From Bradyrhizobium sp. Leo170 (GTDB lineage Bacteria > Pseudomonadota > Alphaproteobacteria > Rhizobiales > Xanthobacteraceae), in assembly GCF_004296405.1 (NCBI RefSeq), contig NZ_PSRR01000020.1:1-49601 (forward strand): a stretch of DNA of 49,601 bases, read 5' to 3'. A model generated the notes under the pieces. It worked only from the letters and a program-made list of their open reading frames with translations. It had not been told where the DNA came from and searched no databases. Below are positions 26,159-34,581 of the stretch, piece by piece; the stretch's first letter is position 1, and each line of letters begins with the position of its first letter. A program made the position numbers and the translations under genes.

Positions 26159-26641
26159 ATGATTGCCTGCAGGTCGGTTCCACAGATGTGCCTGCTCGGT
26201 CCCGTTCCGCCGCGGACGCCCGGCCGCAGCGATGCGCAGGTCCCGTCCGACGCTGCGCTTGGCGTCAGCCGCTACGCGCGCATCTCCTATGTGTATTTCT
26301 ACAGCGAGGACGAACCCGATGACGTCGCGTTCGGCCTGCTCGACGTGGAGATCGCCGTTCAGCGTCGGGGCCGCAACGAATTCGCCCTGGAGATCTACTG
26401 TATCGGCGACGGCTATCAGAGCGGGCACGGCTCGAGCGCGGCGGCACCGCTGACCGTGGAGCTCAAGGCCGGCAGCCGCACGGTGGCGACTGTGCATTGG
26501 AACTATCCCGATGTGCTGAGCGGTCACATGGATCCGCTGACATTCACGACCCCGATCACTTTGTCGGAATCGGATTTTGAAACTCTCGACCACGTCTATC
26601 TGCCGTCCGTTCGCGCCGAGGCGATGATATGCCTGGAGTGA
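26159..26641 (+). CDS. Protein of unknown function in the meta-cleavage operon
   Basis: About 160 residues from the ATG at 26159, four bases after the amidohydrolase stop; an earlier in-frame ATG at 26108 would overlap that gene. I do not recognise a family. The protein has alternating hydrophobic residues suggesting a beta-rich fold (ISYVYFYSEDEPDDVAFGLLDVEIAVQRRGRNEFALEIYCIGDGY, then LTVELKAGSRTVATVHWNY and LTFTTPITLSESDFETL). There is no signal peptide, membrane helix or obvious catalytic motif. Its stop lies 13 bases inside the acyl-CoA synthetase gene, so it is translationally coupled within the catabolic operon. A small auxiliary or accessory role is possible but unsupported. Confidence 0.7.
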   Translation: MIACRSVPQMCLLGPVPPRTPGRSDAQVPSDAALGVSRYARISYVYFYSEDEPDDVAFGLLDVEIAVQRRGRNEFALEIYCIGDGYQSGHGSSAAAPLTVELKAGSRTVATVHWNYPDVLSGHMDPLTFTTPITLSESDFETLDHVYLPSVRAEAMICLE

Positions 26642-28146
26642 GCAAACGAGACAGGTCGATCATCATCGGCACGCACAGTGTTTCGTGCGACGCGCTGCTC
26701 GCGCAAGGCAAGCGCGCGGTATCGGCGCTTGCGGCCGCAGGTGTCAGCGAAGGCGATGCGATCGCGCTGCTGATCCGGAACGATCCGATCTATTTTGAAG
26801 TAATGCATGCTGCGTCCCTGCTCGGGGCCTACGTCGTGCCGCTCAACTGGCACAGCAGTGCGGACGAAATCCGCTACATTCTCGCCGATTGCGCGCCGCA
26901 TGCGCTGATCGGCCATGCCGGCCTGCTGCAGGATGTTGCGACCGCAATTCCAGCGGACCTTCCGACATTTTTTGCGACGTCCGGCGTCGCGGCCGCGTCG
27001 GATGCTCTTTCGTTCGCGCAGGCCTGGGCTCCCTATCGGGACAGCTTTGCCGAATGGTCGGGGCCGGCGCGCGCGCCACGCGGGACCATGATCTACACCT
27101 CCGGCACCACGGGTCGGCCGAAAGGCGTGCGCCGTGCGCCGATGAACGCGGAGCAGGTCAAGAGGAATGCCGCCTTGCTGCGGCGGATCTACGGCATCGA
27201 GGAAGGCATGCGCGCATTCGTGTGCGGCCCGCTATATCATGCCTCTCCCGGGGCATTCGCCAGGCAGGCCTTTCAGCATGCCGACCTTGTGGTCCTGCAG
27301 CACACTTTCGATCCCGAAGACTTGCTGAAGACGATCGAGGAACATCGCATCACCCATCTCACGATGGTGCCGACGATGTTCGTGCGCCTGCTCCGGCTCA
27401 GCGACGAGGTGCGATCGCGGTACGACGTTTCCTCCATTCGCTGGGCGACCCACACCGGCGCCGCATGCCCGCCTGACGTGAAGCGGCGCATGATCGAATG
27501 GTGGGGGCCGGTGATTCACGAAACCTACGGCGCAACCGAAACCGGGCCAGCGGTCGGCTGCAACTCCCACGAATGGCTTGCCCATCCGGGCACCGTCGGC
27601 AGGGCGATGCCGGGCACGACGCTACGCATCTACGACGACGAAGGCCGCGAGCTCGGCACCGGACAGATCGGGGAGATCTACCTGCGCACGGAAGCCTATG
27701 CCGATTTCACCTATCACGGCAGGCCGGAGCAACGCGACGAGATCGATCGTGGCGGGCTCGTGACCTGTGGCGACGTCGGCTACGTCGATGCCGACGGCTA
27801 TCTGTTCATCTGTGATCGCAAGCGCGACATGGTCATCTCCGGCGGGGTCAACATCTATCCCGCAGAGATCGAGAATGTCCTGGTGAACTGTCCGGGCGTA
27901 CGGGACTGCGCAGTGTTCGGCGCACCCGACGAGGAGTTCGGAGAAAGCCTGGTCGCTGCCATCGAAGCCGAGGGCGGGATTCGGCTCGGGACCGAAGCCA
28001 TCGCGACATTCCTGGAACGCCATATCGCCCGGTTCAAGATCCCGAAGCGGTTCGTGTTTCATGATGCGCTGCCGCGCGAGGCGAGCGGAAAAATCTTCAA
28101 GCGGAAACTGCGCGACGCCTATCTGCAGGCGAACGCGCAAGCCTGA
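26629..28146 (+). CDS. AMP-forming acyl-CoA synthetase
   Basis: A 505-residue member of the adenylate-forming ligases. Motifs in order: the P-loop MIYTSGTTGRPKGV near residues 151-164, the adenine motif HETYGATETGP, the hinge region LFICDRKRDMVISGGVNIYPAEIE, and the catalytic Lys488 in PREASGKIFKRKL. It activates a carboxylic acid with ATP and CoA. In this operon the acid might be the aliphatic or aromatic acid released by the hydrolase (isobutyrate if the substrate is p-cumate-like) or the growth substrate itself. The sequence does not fix the substrate. Confidence 0.9.
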   Translation: MPGVSKRDRSIIIGTHSVSCDALLAQGKRAVSALAAAGVSEGDAIALLIRNDPIYFEVMHAASLLGAYVVPLNWHSSADEIRYILADCAPHALIGHAGLLQDVATAIPADLPTFFATSGVAAASDALSFAQAWAPYRDSFAEWSGPARAPRGTMIYTSGTTGRPKGVRRAPMNAEQVKRNAALLRRIYGIEEGMRAFVCGPLYHASPGAFARQAFQHADLVVLQHTFDPEDLLKTIEEHRITHLTMVPTMFVRLLRLSDEVRSRYDVSSIRWATHTGAACPPDVKRRMIEWWGPVIHETYGATETGPAVGCNSHEWLAHPGTVGRAMPGTTLRIYDDEGRELGTGQIGEIYLRTEAYADFTYHGRPEQRDEIDRGGLVTCGDVGYVDADGYLFICDRKRDMVISGGVNIYPAEIENVLVNCPGVRDCAVFGAPDEEFGESLVAAIEAEGGIRLGTEAIATFLERHIARFKIPKRFVFHDALPREASGKIFKRKLRDAYLQANAQA

Positions 28147-28177
28147 CAGAATTCATCATCGAAGTCGGAGAATAATA

Positions 28178-28987
28178 GTGGAACTGAAGGGTAAGCATGT
28201 CGATGTCGCGGGCACGCGCACGCATTACTATGACGTCGGGCAGGGAGAGCCCACCATCCTCATCCATGGCGGAGGCCCGGGCGCTTCCGGCCTGAGCAAT
28301 TATCGCAAGAATGTCGAGGCTCTCGCCGCGCGCCGTCGCGTGATCGTGTTCGACCTTCCCGGATTTGGCGAGACCGAGGGGAAGCTGAAGGACGGCCCGA
28401 TCTTCGAGGCGATGGGTGATTTCACGCGCGCGTTCATGGACGCGATCGACGTCAAGAAGGCGAGCTTCGTCGGCAATTCGCTCGGAGGCGCAACTTCGCT
28501 GATGGTAGCCTTGCGCGCGCCTGAACGGGTCAACCGGCTGGTGCTGATGGGGACCGGCGGAAGCCAGGCGATCTTCTCGCCGATGCCGACCGAAGGCCTG
28601 CGGCGGATGGCGATGTTCCATGCCGGCGAGGGGCCGACCTTGCAGAAGCTGAAGGGCGTGATCGATCTCCTGGTGTTCGACCAGTCCTCGATCACCGAAG
28701 AATTGCTCGCCGAGCGGCTCAAAGCCGCCACCCGCCCCGATGTCATCGACATCTTCAAGCGGCCGCCGCTCGATATCTGGCGTGAGAATCTCGCGGCGCT
28801 CAAGCACCGCACGCTTCTGATCTGGGGGCGCGAGGACCGCGTCGTGCCGCTCGATTCCAGCTTCATCCTGCTGAAGACCATGCCGAACGCGCAGCTTCAC
28901 GTCTTCCCCAAATGCGGGCACTGGGCGCAGTGGGAGAAGGCCGACGAATTCAACGCGCTTGTCGCTGACTTCCTGGATCGGCCATGA
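28178..28987 (+). CDS. Alpha/beta-fold meta-cleavage product hydrolase
   Basis: A 269-residue alpha/beta hydrolase of the carbon-carbon bond hydrolase group (BphD, MhpC, CmtE). The oxyanion motif HGGGPGASGLSNY is typical of that group. Nucleophile Ser101 lies in VGNSLGGAT, the acid Asp in WGREDRVVP, and the catalytic His in KCGHWAQWE. It would split the decarboxylated ring-fission product into 2-hydroxypenta-2,4-dienoate and an acid. The GTG at 28178, with GGAG nine bases upstream, begins the family similarity. Its stop overlaps the hydratase start (ATGA). Confidence 0.9.
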   Translation: MELKGKHVDVAGTRTHYYDVGQGEPTILIHGGGPGASGLSNYRKNVEALAARRRVIVFDLPGFGETEGKLKDGPIFEAMGDFTRAFMDAIDVKKASFVGNSLGGATSLMVALRAPERVNRLVLMGTGGSQAIFSPMPTEGLRRMAMFHAGEGPTLQKLKGVIDLLVFDQSSITEELLAERLKAATRPDVIDIFKRPPLDIWRENLAALKHRTLLIWGREDRVVPLDSSFILLKTMPNAQLHVFPKCGHWAQWEKADEFNALVADFLDRP

Positions 28988-29763
28988 GCAATATCGTTGA
29001 GAACATCGCGACACGCCTGCAGGAAGCGGAGGCGGCATGCCGCCCGATTGCGCCGATCGCGGGCGATATCGGCGAAGGGCGAGTGGAGGTGGCTTATGCG
29101 ATTCAGGCCGAAGTCACCCGTCGCGGGATCGCCGGCGGCCGCCGGCTCGTGGGCCGCAAGATCGGCCTGACGTCCAAAGCCGTCCAGCAGCAGCTTGGAG
29201 TCGATCAGCCCGACTACGGCGCGCTGTTTGCCGACATGGAGATCCCGACCGGCGAACGGATCGAGGTCGCGCAACTGATCCAGCCGCGTGTCGAGGCGGA
29301 GGTGGCGCTCGTCCTGGAGCGGGATCTGGCTGACGATGACATCACCCTCGGCGAATTGATGCGGTCGACGGCCTATGTCGTCCCCGCGCTCGAAGTGGTC
29401 GACAGCCGGATCCGCGACTGGAAGATCACGATCCTGGATACGGTGGCCGATAACGGCTCGAGCGCCCGCTATGTGCTCGGCGCTTCTCCGCGGCGCCTGA
29501 CCGATGTCGATCTGGAGGCCTGCGGCATGACGATGACGCGCAATGGCGCGATCGTCTCCGTTGGCTGCGGCGCGGCCTGTCTCGGCCACCCCTTGCGCGC
29601 CGCGCTCTGGCTTGCCCGCACCATGGCAAAAGCCGGCCAACCGTTGCGGTACGGTGATGTCGTGCTGACCGGCGCGCTGGGACCCGTGTCGCCGGTCTCC
29701 GCAGGCGAATTCTACGAAGCAAAAATCTCAGGATTCTCGCCCGTGAGCGTTTCGTTCGTTTAG
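28984..29763 (+). CDS. 2-hydroxypenta-2,4-dienoate (2-keto-4-pentenoate) hydratase
   Basis: A 259-residue member of the MhpD/CmtF hydratase and decarboxylase family (GRKIGLTSKAVQQQLGVDQPDYGALFADM, then the metal-binding RVEAEVALVLERDL with conserved Glu residues, and ALEVVDSRIRDWKI). It adds water to the dienoate to form 4-hydroxy-2-oxovalerate. The aldolase and acetaldehyde dehydrogenase that usually complete the path are not in the window. A four-base overlap with the hydrolase gene shows co-translation. It is followed by a strong hairpin before the binding-protein gene. Confidence 0.93.
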   Translation: MSNIVENIATRLQEAEAACRPIAPIAGDIGEGRVEVAYAIQAEVTRRGIAGGRRLVGRKIGLTSKAVQQQLGVDQPDYGALFADMEIPTGERIEVAQLIQPRVEAEVALVLERDLADDDITLGELMRSTAYVVPALEVVDSRIRDWKITILDTVADNGSSARYVLGASPRRLTDVDLEACGMTMTRNGAIVSVGCGAACLGHPLRAALWLARTMAKAGQPLRYGDVVLTGALGPVSPVSAGEFYEAKISGFSPVSVSFV

Positions 29764-29768
29764 CTCAC

Positions 29769-29801
29769 CGGGCCTCATGCTGCCGGAGAGCAGCAGGCCC
29801 G
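29769..29801 (+). other. Strong intercistronic hairpin
   Basis: CGGGCCT (29769-29775) pairs with AGGCCCG (29795-29801), and inside it GCTGC (29779-29783) pairs with GCAGC (29790-29794), leaving a CAT bulge. No T-run follows, so it is not a standard terminator; it could stabilise or split the transcript between the enzymes and the binding protein. Confidence 0.6.
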
Positions 29802-29845
29802 TTGCAGCATCCACTTATAGCCAAAAATGAAAGGGAGGAGCCGAA

Positions 29846-31075
29846 ATGACATTGATCTCGCGGCGAACAACCATCGCCGGCCTCGGCGCAGCGGCACTCA
29901 CGTGCGGTCGAGCGTCGCGCGCCGCTGCAAACAATTACGGGCCTGGTGTGACCGACACCGAAATCAAGCTCGGGACCACGGCGCCCTATAGCGGACCGGC
30001 GTCCGGCTACGGCGTCTACGGACAGGCACAGACGGCCTATTTCCAGATGGTCAATGACAATGGCGGCATCAACGGCAGGAAGATCAACCTGATCTCGCTG
30101 GACAATGCGTTTTCGCCGCCGAAGGCAGTCGAGCAGACGCGAAAGCTCGTGGAGTCGGAGGAGGTCTTCGCAATCGCCGGTTTCCTTGGAACGGCAACCA
30201 ATGCCGCCGTACAAAAATATCTGAACACGAAGAAGGTGCCGAGCCTGTTCCTGACATCAGGCGCCGAGCGTTTCAACGATTCGAAGGAGTTTCCCTGGAT
30301 CGTTCCGTTCTATCCGATCTATGTCGCGCAAGGCGCCGCCTTGGCCACCTCTATCTTGAGCGAGAAACCGGATCCCAAGATCGCCGTCCAATATGTCAAC
30401 GACGATCTCGGCAAGGACTTCCTCCGCGGGCTGAAGAAAGGGCTGGGCGGCAAGGCGAGCGCCATTGTCAAGGAGGTCAGTCACGAGATCACCGAGCCCA
30501 CCATCGACAATCAGGTCGCCGATTGCAAGTCGGCCGGCGCCGATGTGTTCGTCCAGCTAACCTACTCGAAATTTGCCGCGCAAGGCATCCGGAAGGTGGC
30601 GGCAATGGGCTGGAAGCCGCTGCACGTCGTCAATTCGAATTGCAGCTCGATCGGAGGCACGCTTGCCCCGGCCGGCCTCGACAACGCCAAGGGCTTGATC
30701 TCGGCATGGTGGGAGATCGTCGTGACCGATCCAAGACACCGGGACAAGCCAAGGGTGAATGCCTATGTCGACTTCATGAAGAGATACATGCCCTCGGTCG
30801 GCATCGACGACAATACGGCGACGCCGGGCTACAACAACGCCTACATGATCGAGCAGGTTCTCAAGCGTTGCGGCAACGATCTGACGCGGGAAAACCTCTT
30901 GAAGCAGGCGACGTCGCTCAGGGGCGAACTGCCGCCGCTTTTCCTCGATGGCATCAAGGTGGAAAATTCTCCAACCGACTATCGCGCCATCCACAACTTG
31001 CAGATTTCCCGCTTCGATGGTGAGAACTGGATTCCCGTCGGCGACATGATCGATCTCGGTGCGATTGCGTCCTGA
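29846..31075 (+). CDS. ABC-transporter substrate-binding protein, branched-chain/aromatic type
   Basis: A 409-residue type I periplasmic binding protein (Peripla_BP_6). A leader of about 28 residues starts SRRTTIAGLGAAAL, resembling a twin-arginine signal, then the mature start VTDTEIKLGTTAPYSGPASGYG typical of Liv-type and aromatic-acid binding proteins. The GGINGRKINLISLDN stretch and PPKAVEQTRKLVESEEVFAIAG follow. It is the last gene of the rightward meta-cleavage operon, so it probably captures the pathway's aromatic acid for uptake. Its permease and ATPase genes are not next to it. A rho-independent terminator follows. Confidence 0.9.
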   Translation: MTLISRRTTIAGLGAAALTCGRASRAAANNYGPGVTDTEIKLGTTAPYSGPASGYGVYGQAQTAYFQMVNDNGGINGRKINLISLDNAFSPPKAVEQTRKLVESEEVFAIAGFLGTATNAAVQKYLNTKKVPSLFLTSGAERFNDSKEFPWIVPFYPIYVAQGAALATSILSEKPDPKIAVQYVNDDLGKDFLRGLKKGLGGKASAIVKEVSHEITEPTIDNQVADCKSAGADVFVQLTYSKFAAQGIRKVAAMGWKPLHVVNSNCSSIGGTLAPAGLDNAKGLISAWWEIVVTDPRHRDKPRVNAYVDFMKRYMPSVGIDDNTATPGYNNAYMIEQVLKRCGNDLTRENLLKQATSLRGELPPLFLDGIKVENSPTDYRAIHNLQISRFDGENWIPVGDMIDLGAIAS

Positions 31076-31101
31076 GCCCTCACGAATCTCCGGGACGGCT
31101 G

Positions 31102-31134
31102 GGCGAGGGCGGCAAATGCCGCTCTCGCCTTTTT
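31102..31134 (+). terminator. Rho-independent terminator of the rightward catabolic operon
   Basis: A 12-base stem GGCGAGGGCGGC / GCCGCTCTCGCC (one G-T pair), loop AAAT, directly followed by TTTTT. It lies 27 bases after the binding-protein stop and has a T-run only for the plus strand. Confidence 0.92.
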
Positions 31135-31183
31135 CTGATGGAGAAATTGCATTCGCGAGCAATGCTGCAAACGCCCGGATGGA

Positions 31184-32413
31184 TCACTGAGCCGACAGCG
31201 GATCGCCTGCCAGTGTCCAGCTCTCTCCGTCGAAAATCGCGATCCGAAGCGTCTTGAACGGTGTGTAGTCGTCGGGATGCATGCTGATCGAGATGCCCGG
31301 AAGCATCATCGGCAGCCGTTCGCCATGGAGCGATGTCGCCTGGCGAATGAGATTGTCCCGCGTCAACTGATCGCCGCATTTCTTCAGGGCGAGCGTCACG
31401 GCATGCACGTTCATATAGGCGACCAGGACGGAGTAGTCATCCGGATTGGCCGACGACGCATACTTCTTCAGGAAGCTCTTGTAGGCCTTCACCTCTTCGT
31501 CATCGGCCCATGCCGGGTCGCCGGGCTGTTTGAGGAACTGCGTCGTGACCAGTCCTTTTGATGCCTCGAGGCCTGCCGGCTTCAGGATGGTCTCTACCGA
31601 CGCCGTCGAGCCACCGATCACGTGGAGCGGATTCCACTTAAGCTCGTAGACTTTCCGTATCGATTGCGCGGCTGCCTTCGAGGACGATTGTTCGATCAGC
31701 GTGTCGATGCCGGCGGCTTTCAACTGAACGATTTGCGAATCGATCGTCGGATCGGCGAGTTCGTAGGAAACCGCCGTGACGATCTGCGCCGCCTTTTCGC
31801 CAAGCCCGGCCCGCAAGCCCTTGAGATAGTCCTTTCCGTAATCGTCATTCTGATACAGGACGCCGATCTTGGCGTCGGGTCTTGTCTTCGCGATATATTT
31901 GGCGACGACGCGGCCTTCCGTCTCGAAATCGGGATAGAGCGGCACGGTCCACGGGAAAGCCTTGGGATCGTTGAAGCGGCGTCCACCGGCGGTGATGAAA
32001 AGCTGCGGCACCTGTTTGGAGTTGAGATATTTCTGGATCGCAACATTCGGCGCCGTTCCGATGGTCCCGACCTCGGCCAGCACGCCGACGTCTTCTATGA
32101 GCTTGCGCGACTGCTCGACCGCCTTGGGCGCACTGTAGGCATTATCCAGTTGCGTGAAGCTGATCTTGCGTCCGTTGATCCCTCCTTGCGCGTTCAGCAT
32201 CTCAAAATAGCCGACGACCGCCCGTCCTGCGCCGGCACCGAAAGCAGAGGCGGGACCGCTGAGCGGGGTTGATTGGCCAAGCTTGATCTCGGTATCGCTG
32301 GCTCCCGGGCTATAGGCTTTTTGCGCGTAAGCTGGTGTTGCGGCAAGAAGTGCGGATATGGCCACAGTGCGCCAAATCCGGTGGATGGTGCAGGTCAAGA
32401 TCGTTTCCTCCAT
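31184..32413 (-). CDS. ABC-transporter substrate-binding protein
   Basis: A 409-residue Peripla_BP_6 protein with a Sec signal (hydrophobic VAISALLAATPAYAQ, cleavage after AYA). The mature start YSPGASDTEIKLGQSTPLSGPASAFG and the INGRKISFTQLDNAYSAPKAVEQSRKLIED stretch make it a clear paralogue of the protein encoded at 29846. It follows the acyl-CoA dehydrogenase gene by 25 bases in the same direction and ends facing the rightward operon. The ligand is unknown, and no permease is adjacent. Confidence 0.9.
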   Translation of the reverse strand: MEETILTCTIHRIWRTVAISALLAATPAYAQKAYSPGASDTEIKLGQSTPLSGPASAFGAGAGRAVVGYFEMLNAQGGINGRKISFTQLDNAYSAPKAVEQSRKLIEDVGVLAEVGTIGTAPNVAIQKYLNSKQVPQLFITAGGRRFNDPKAFPWTVPLYPDFETEGRVVAKYIAKTRPDAKIGVLYQNDDYGKDYLKGLRAGLGEKAAQIVTAVSYELADPTIDSQIVQLKAAGIDTLIEQSSSKAAAQSIRKVYELKWNPLHVIGGSTASVETILKPAGLEASKGLVTTQFLKQPGDPAWADDEEVKAYKSFLKKYASSANPDDYSVLVAYMNVHAVTLALKKCGDQLTRDNLIRQATSLHGERLPMMLPGISISMHPDDYTPFKTLRIAIFDGESWTLAGDPLSAQ

Positions 32414-32438
32414 GTTGTATTTGATTATTCAGTTTTGT

Positions 32439-33578
32439 TTATCGCAGCTGCTCGCGGGCGATCACCACGCGCTGGATCTGATTGGTGCCTTCAAAGATCT
32501 GGGTCAGCTTGGCGTCGCGCATCATGCGTTCGACCGGGTAATCCATGGTGTAGCCGTAGCCGCCGAAGATCTGGACGGCGTCGGTGGTGACCTTCATGGC
32601 GGTGTCGCTGCCGATGCACTTCGCCATGCTGGCGAGCAGGTTCAATCGCTTCCAGTCGCCTTCATCGCCGGCACGCGCGCATTCGTAGACGAGCGCGCGC
32701 GCCGCCTCGATCTGCATGGCCATGTCCGCAAGCATGAACTGCACGCCCTGGAATTCCGAGATCGATCGCTTGAACTGCTTGCGTTCCTTCGCATAGGCGA
32801 TGCAGGCGTCGAGCGCGCCCTGCGCCAATCCCACAGATTGGGCGCCGATGGTCGGGCGGTTGAGATCGAGTGCGCGCATTGACGCGCGAAAACCCTTGCC
32901 TTCCTCGCCGACGAGATTCTCGGCGGGAACCCGCACATTGTCGAAGAAGATCGGCGTATTCGGAGCGCCGTGAAAGCCCAGCTTTCGCTCGTGTCGCCCG
33001 AACGAGATGCCCAGCATCTGCTTCGGTTCAACGATGAAGGCGCTGATGCCGTCCGCGCCTGAGCTGTCGCTCGTCCTCGCCATCACCACGATGTAGTCGG
33101 CGACGACGCCGTAGCTGCACCACTGCTTGCGGCCGTTGAGGATATAGCAGTCGCCGTCCTTCCTGGCGCGGGTGTTGAGCGCGGAGACGTCCGAGCCGGC
33201 CTGCGGTTCGGAGATCGCGATCGCGGTCACGACGCCGCCCTTGGCGATGATCGGCAGGTATTTCTTGCGTTGCTCCTCGGAGCCGAAATGGAGCAGCGGC
33301 ATGATGAACATGGTATTGAGGGCTGCGATCGAGGCACAGGCGGGCGAGACCTTCGAGATTTCCTCGCGCGCGATGCAGGCCATCGTCAGGTTGCCGTTCG
33401 GTCCGCCATATTGTTCCGGCACCCAAAGCTGCATCAGCCCCATCTCGCCGAACAGCTTCACGATCTCGAGCGGGAAACGATCAGACTCGTCGATCTCGGC
33501 GGCGATCGGCGCCACGTGTCTGGCGACCATTTTTCGGGTGTTGTCGCGGAACGCGATCTGCTCCTCGGTGAAGCTCAT
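32439..33578 (-). CDS. Acyl-CoA dehydrogenase
   Basis: A 379-residue FAD-dependent acyl-CoA dehydrogenase. The FAD and substrate motif [16 protein letters not shown], the [18 protein letters not shown] strand, the [25 protein letters not shown] helix and the C-terminal signature [43 protein letters not shown] are all there, including the Glu of FEGTN used as base by short/medium-chain members. The start [12 protein letters not shown] (33578) fits the family; the longer frame crosses the divergent promoter. It is probably controlled by the FadR-type regulator divergent to it, and could oxidise a branched acyl-CoA such as isobutyryl-CoA (inference). Confidence 0.92.
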   Translation of the reverse strand: MSFTEEQIAFRDNTRKMVARHVAPIAAEIDESDRFPLEIVKLFGEMGLMQLWVPEQYGGPNGNLTMACIAREEISKVSPACASIAALNTMFIMPLLHFGSEEQRKKYLPIIAKGGVVTAIAISEPQAGSDVSALNTRARKDGDCYILNGRKQWCSYGVVADYIVVMARTSDSSGADGISAFIVEPKQMLGISFGRHERKLGFHGAPNTPIFFDNVRVPAENLVGEEGKGFRASMRALDLNRPTIGAQSVGLAQGALDACIAYAKERKQFKRSISEFQGVQFMLADMAMQIEAARALVYECARAGDEGDWKRLNLLASMAKCIGSDTAMKVTTDAVQIFGGYGYTMDYPVERMMRDAKLTQIFEGTNQIQRVVIAREQLR

Positions 33579-33624
33579 GGGTTTCCCGCCTGCTTTTTTG
33601 TGAGGAAGCTCCAGAAGGGGGCTT

Positions 33625-33645
33625 CCATTGAATGGGTGATCCATT
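33625..33645. promoter_or_regulatory. Repeated CCATT/AATGG elements in a divergent promoter, candidate GntR site
   Basis: CCATT (33625-33629), AATGG (33631-33635) and CCATT (33641-33645) form two alternative inverted repeats sharing the middle element. They lie between the acyl-CoA dehydrogenase and the FadR-type regulator genes. A further GGGTGA/TCACCC pair flanks 33634-33658. Confidence 0.45.
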
Positions 33646-33659
33646 TAATAATTCACCCG

Positions 33660-34526
33660 ATGAACACCAAGTCAAGCCCTCGTAACTCGGCCCGACCGCG
33701 GTTGGCGTCGCCCAGCCGGCGGGAACGTGCCCCCGATCACCGTGCAGCCGGGTCGCCGGCTGCATTGCAATTCCGGCCGATCCACACCCGTCGCGCGTTC
33801 GAGGAAATCTGCGAGCGTATTCGCGAGCAATTGGCGCTCGGTGTGCTCAAGCCCGGGGACAAGCTTCCCGCCGAACGCGACTTGGCGCAGCGACTCGGCG
33901 TGAGCCGCAATGTCCTGCGCGAGGCGCTGCGAAGCCTCGAGATGGCGGGCGTGCTGCGGCTGCAGAAGGGCGTCAAAGGAGGAGCCTTCATCCGCGAGGG
34001 CGATACCAGCCGCATGAACGACGTCATGCGAGACATGCTGAGCCTTGGCACGATTTCAGTGCGCGAATTGTCGGAAGCACGCGTCCATGTACTTGATCTC
34101 GTCGTACGGCTGGCGTGTGCGAATGCGCGGGCGGTCGATCTCGACGCGCTTGAGGCGAATGTGGAGCGCACCGAACTTGCCACGCGCGAAGGCCGGCTGC
34201 TCGACCGGCTCGAGTGCTCGCGGGAGTTCTACAAGCTGCTGGCCGCGGCGACCGGAAACAAGGTGATCGCCATGATCATGGATTCGGTCACGGAGATTCA
34301 CATGCGCTTCGTCTATGCCAAGGTGGCGTCGAGCGGCGTCGCGATGGCCCGGCTCGCCGAGAAACGCCGGCGGTTTGTGGCCGCGCTGCGCGAGCGCAAT
34401 GTCTCGTCCGCCACGCGCCTGATGCGCACGCATCTCGAATCCGTGCAGCGGATGCTGGAGCAGGATCCCGGCGCGATGTCACTTCAAGTCGCCTTGGCGG
34501 AGGTCCAGCCTGGTATCCGCCGTTGA
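33660..34526 (+). CDS. GntR-family (FadR subfamily) transcriptional regulator
   Basis: A 288-residue regulator. After a basic 40-residue start comes the GntR winged helix (FEEICERIREQLALGVLKPGDKLPAERDLAQRLGVSRNVLREALRSLEMAGVLRLQKGVKGGAFI), then a FadR-type helical effector domain (LSEARVHVLDLVVRLAC... then HMRFVYAKVASS and the late RRRFVAALRERNVSSATRLMRTHLESV), which in relatives binds a metal and an acid or CoA ligand. It is divergent from the acyl-CoA dehydrogenase gene and upstream of the crotonase operon, so it may control both. The ATG at 33660 is the first one after the shared promoter region. Confidence 0.9.
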   Translation: MNTKSSPRNSARPRLASPSRRERAPDHRAAGSPAALQFRPIHTRRAFEEICERIREQLALGVLKPGDKLPAERDLAQRLGVSRNVLREALRSLEMAGVLRLQKGVKGGAFIREGDTSRMNDVMRDMLSLGTISVRELSEARVHVLDLVVRLACANARAVDLDALEANVERTELATREGRLLDRLECSREFYKLLAAATGNKVIAMIMDSVTEIHMRFVYAKVASSGVAMARLAEKRRRFVAALRERNVSSATRLMRTHLESVQRMLEQDPGAMSLQVALAEVQPGIRR

Positions 34527-34581
34527 GCGGCTGCATGTGACGACCAGCCTCGCCTGAACAAGAGTATAAACGGAGGAAAAT

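Noticed and set aside
31102..31134. The terminator as bidirectional, also serving the leftward binding-protein gene
   Set aside because: A T-run follows the stem only on the plus strand; the minus strand side has none.
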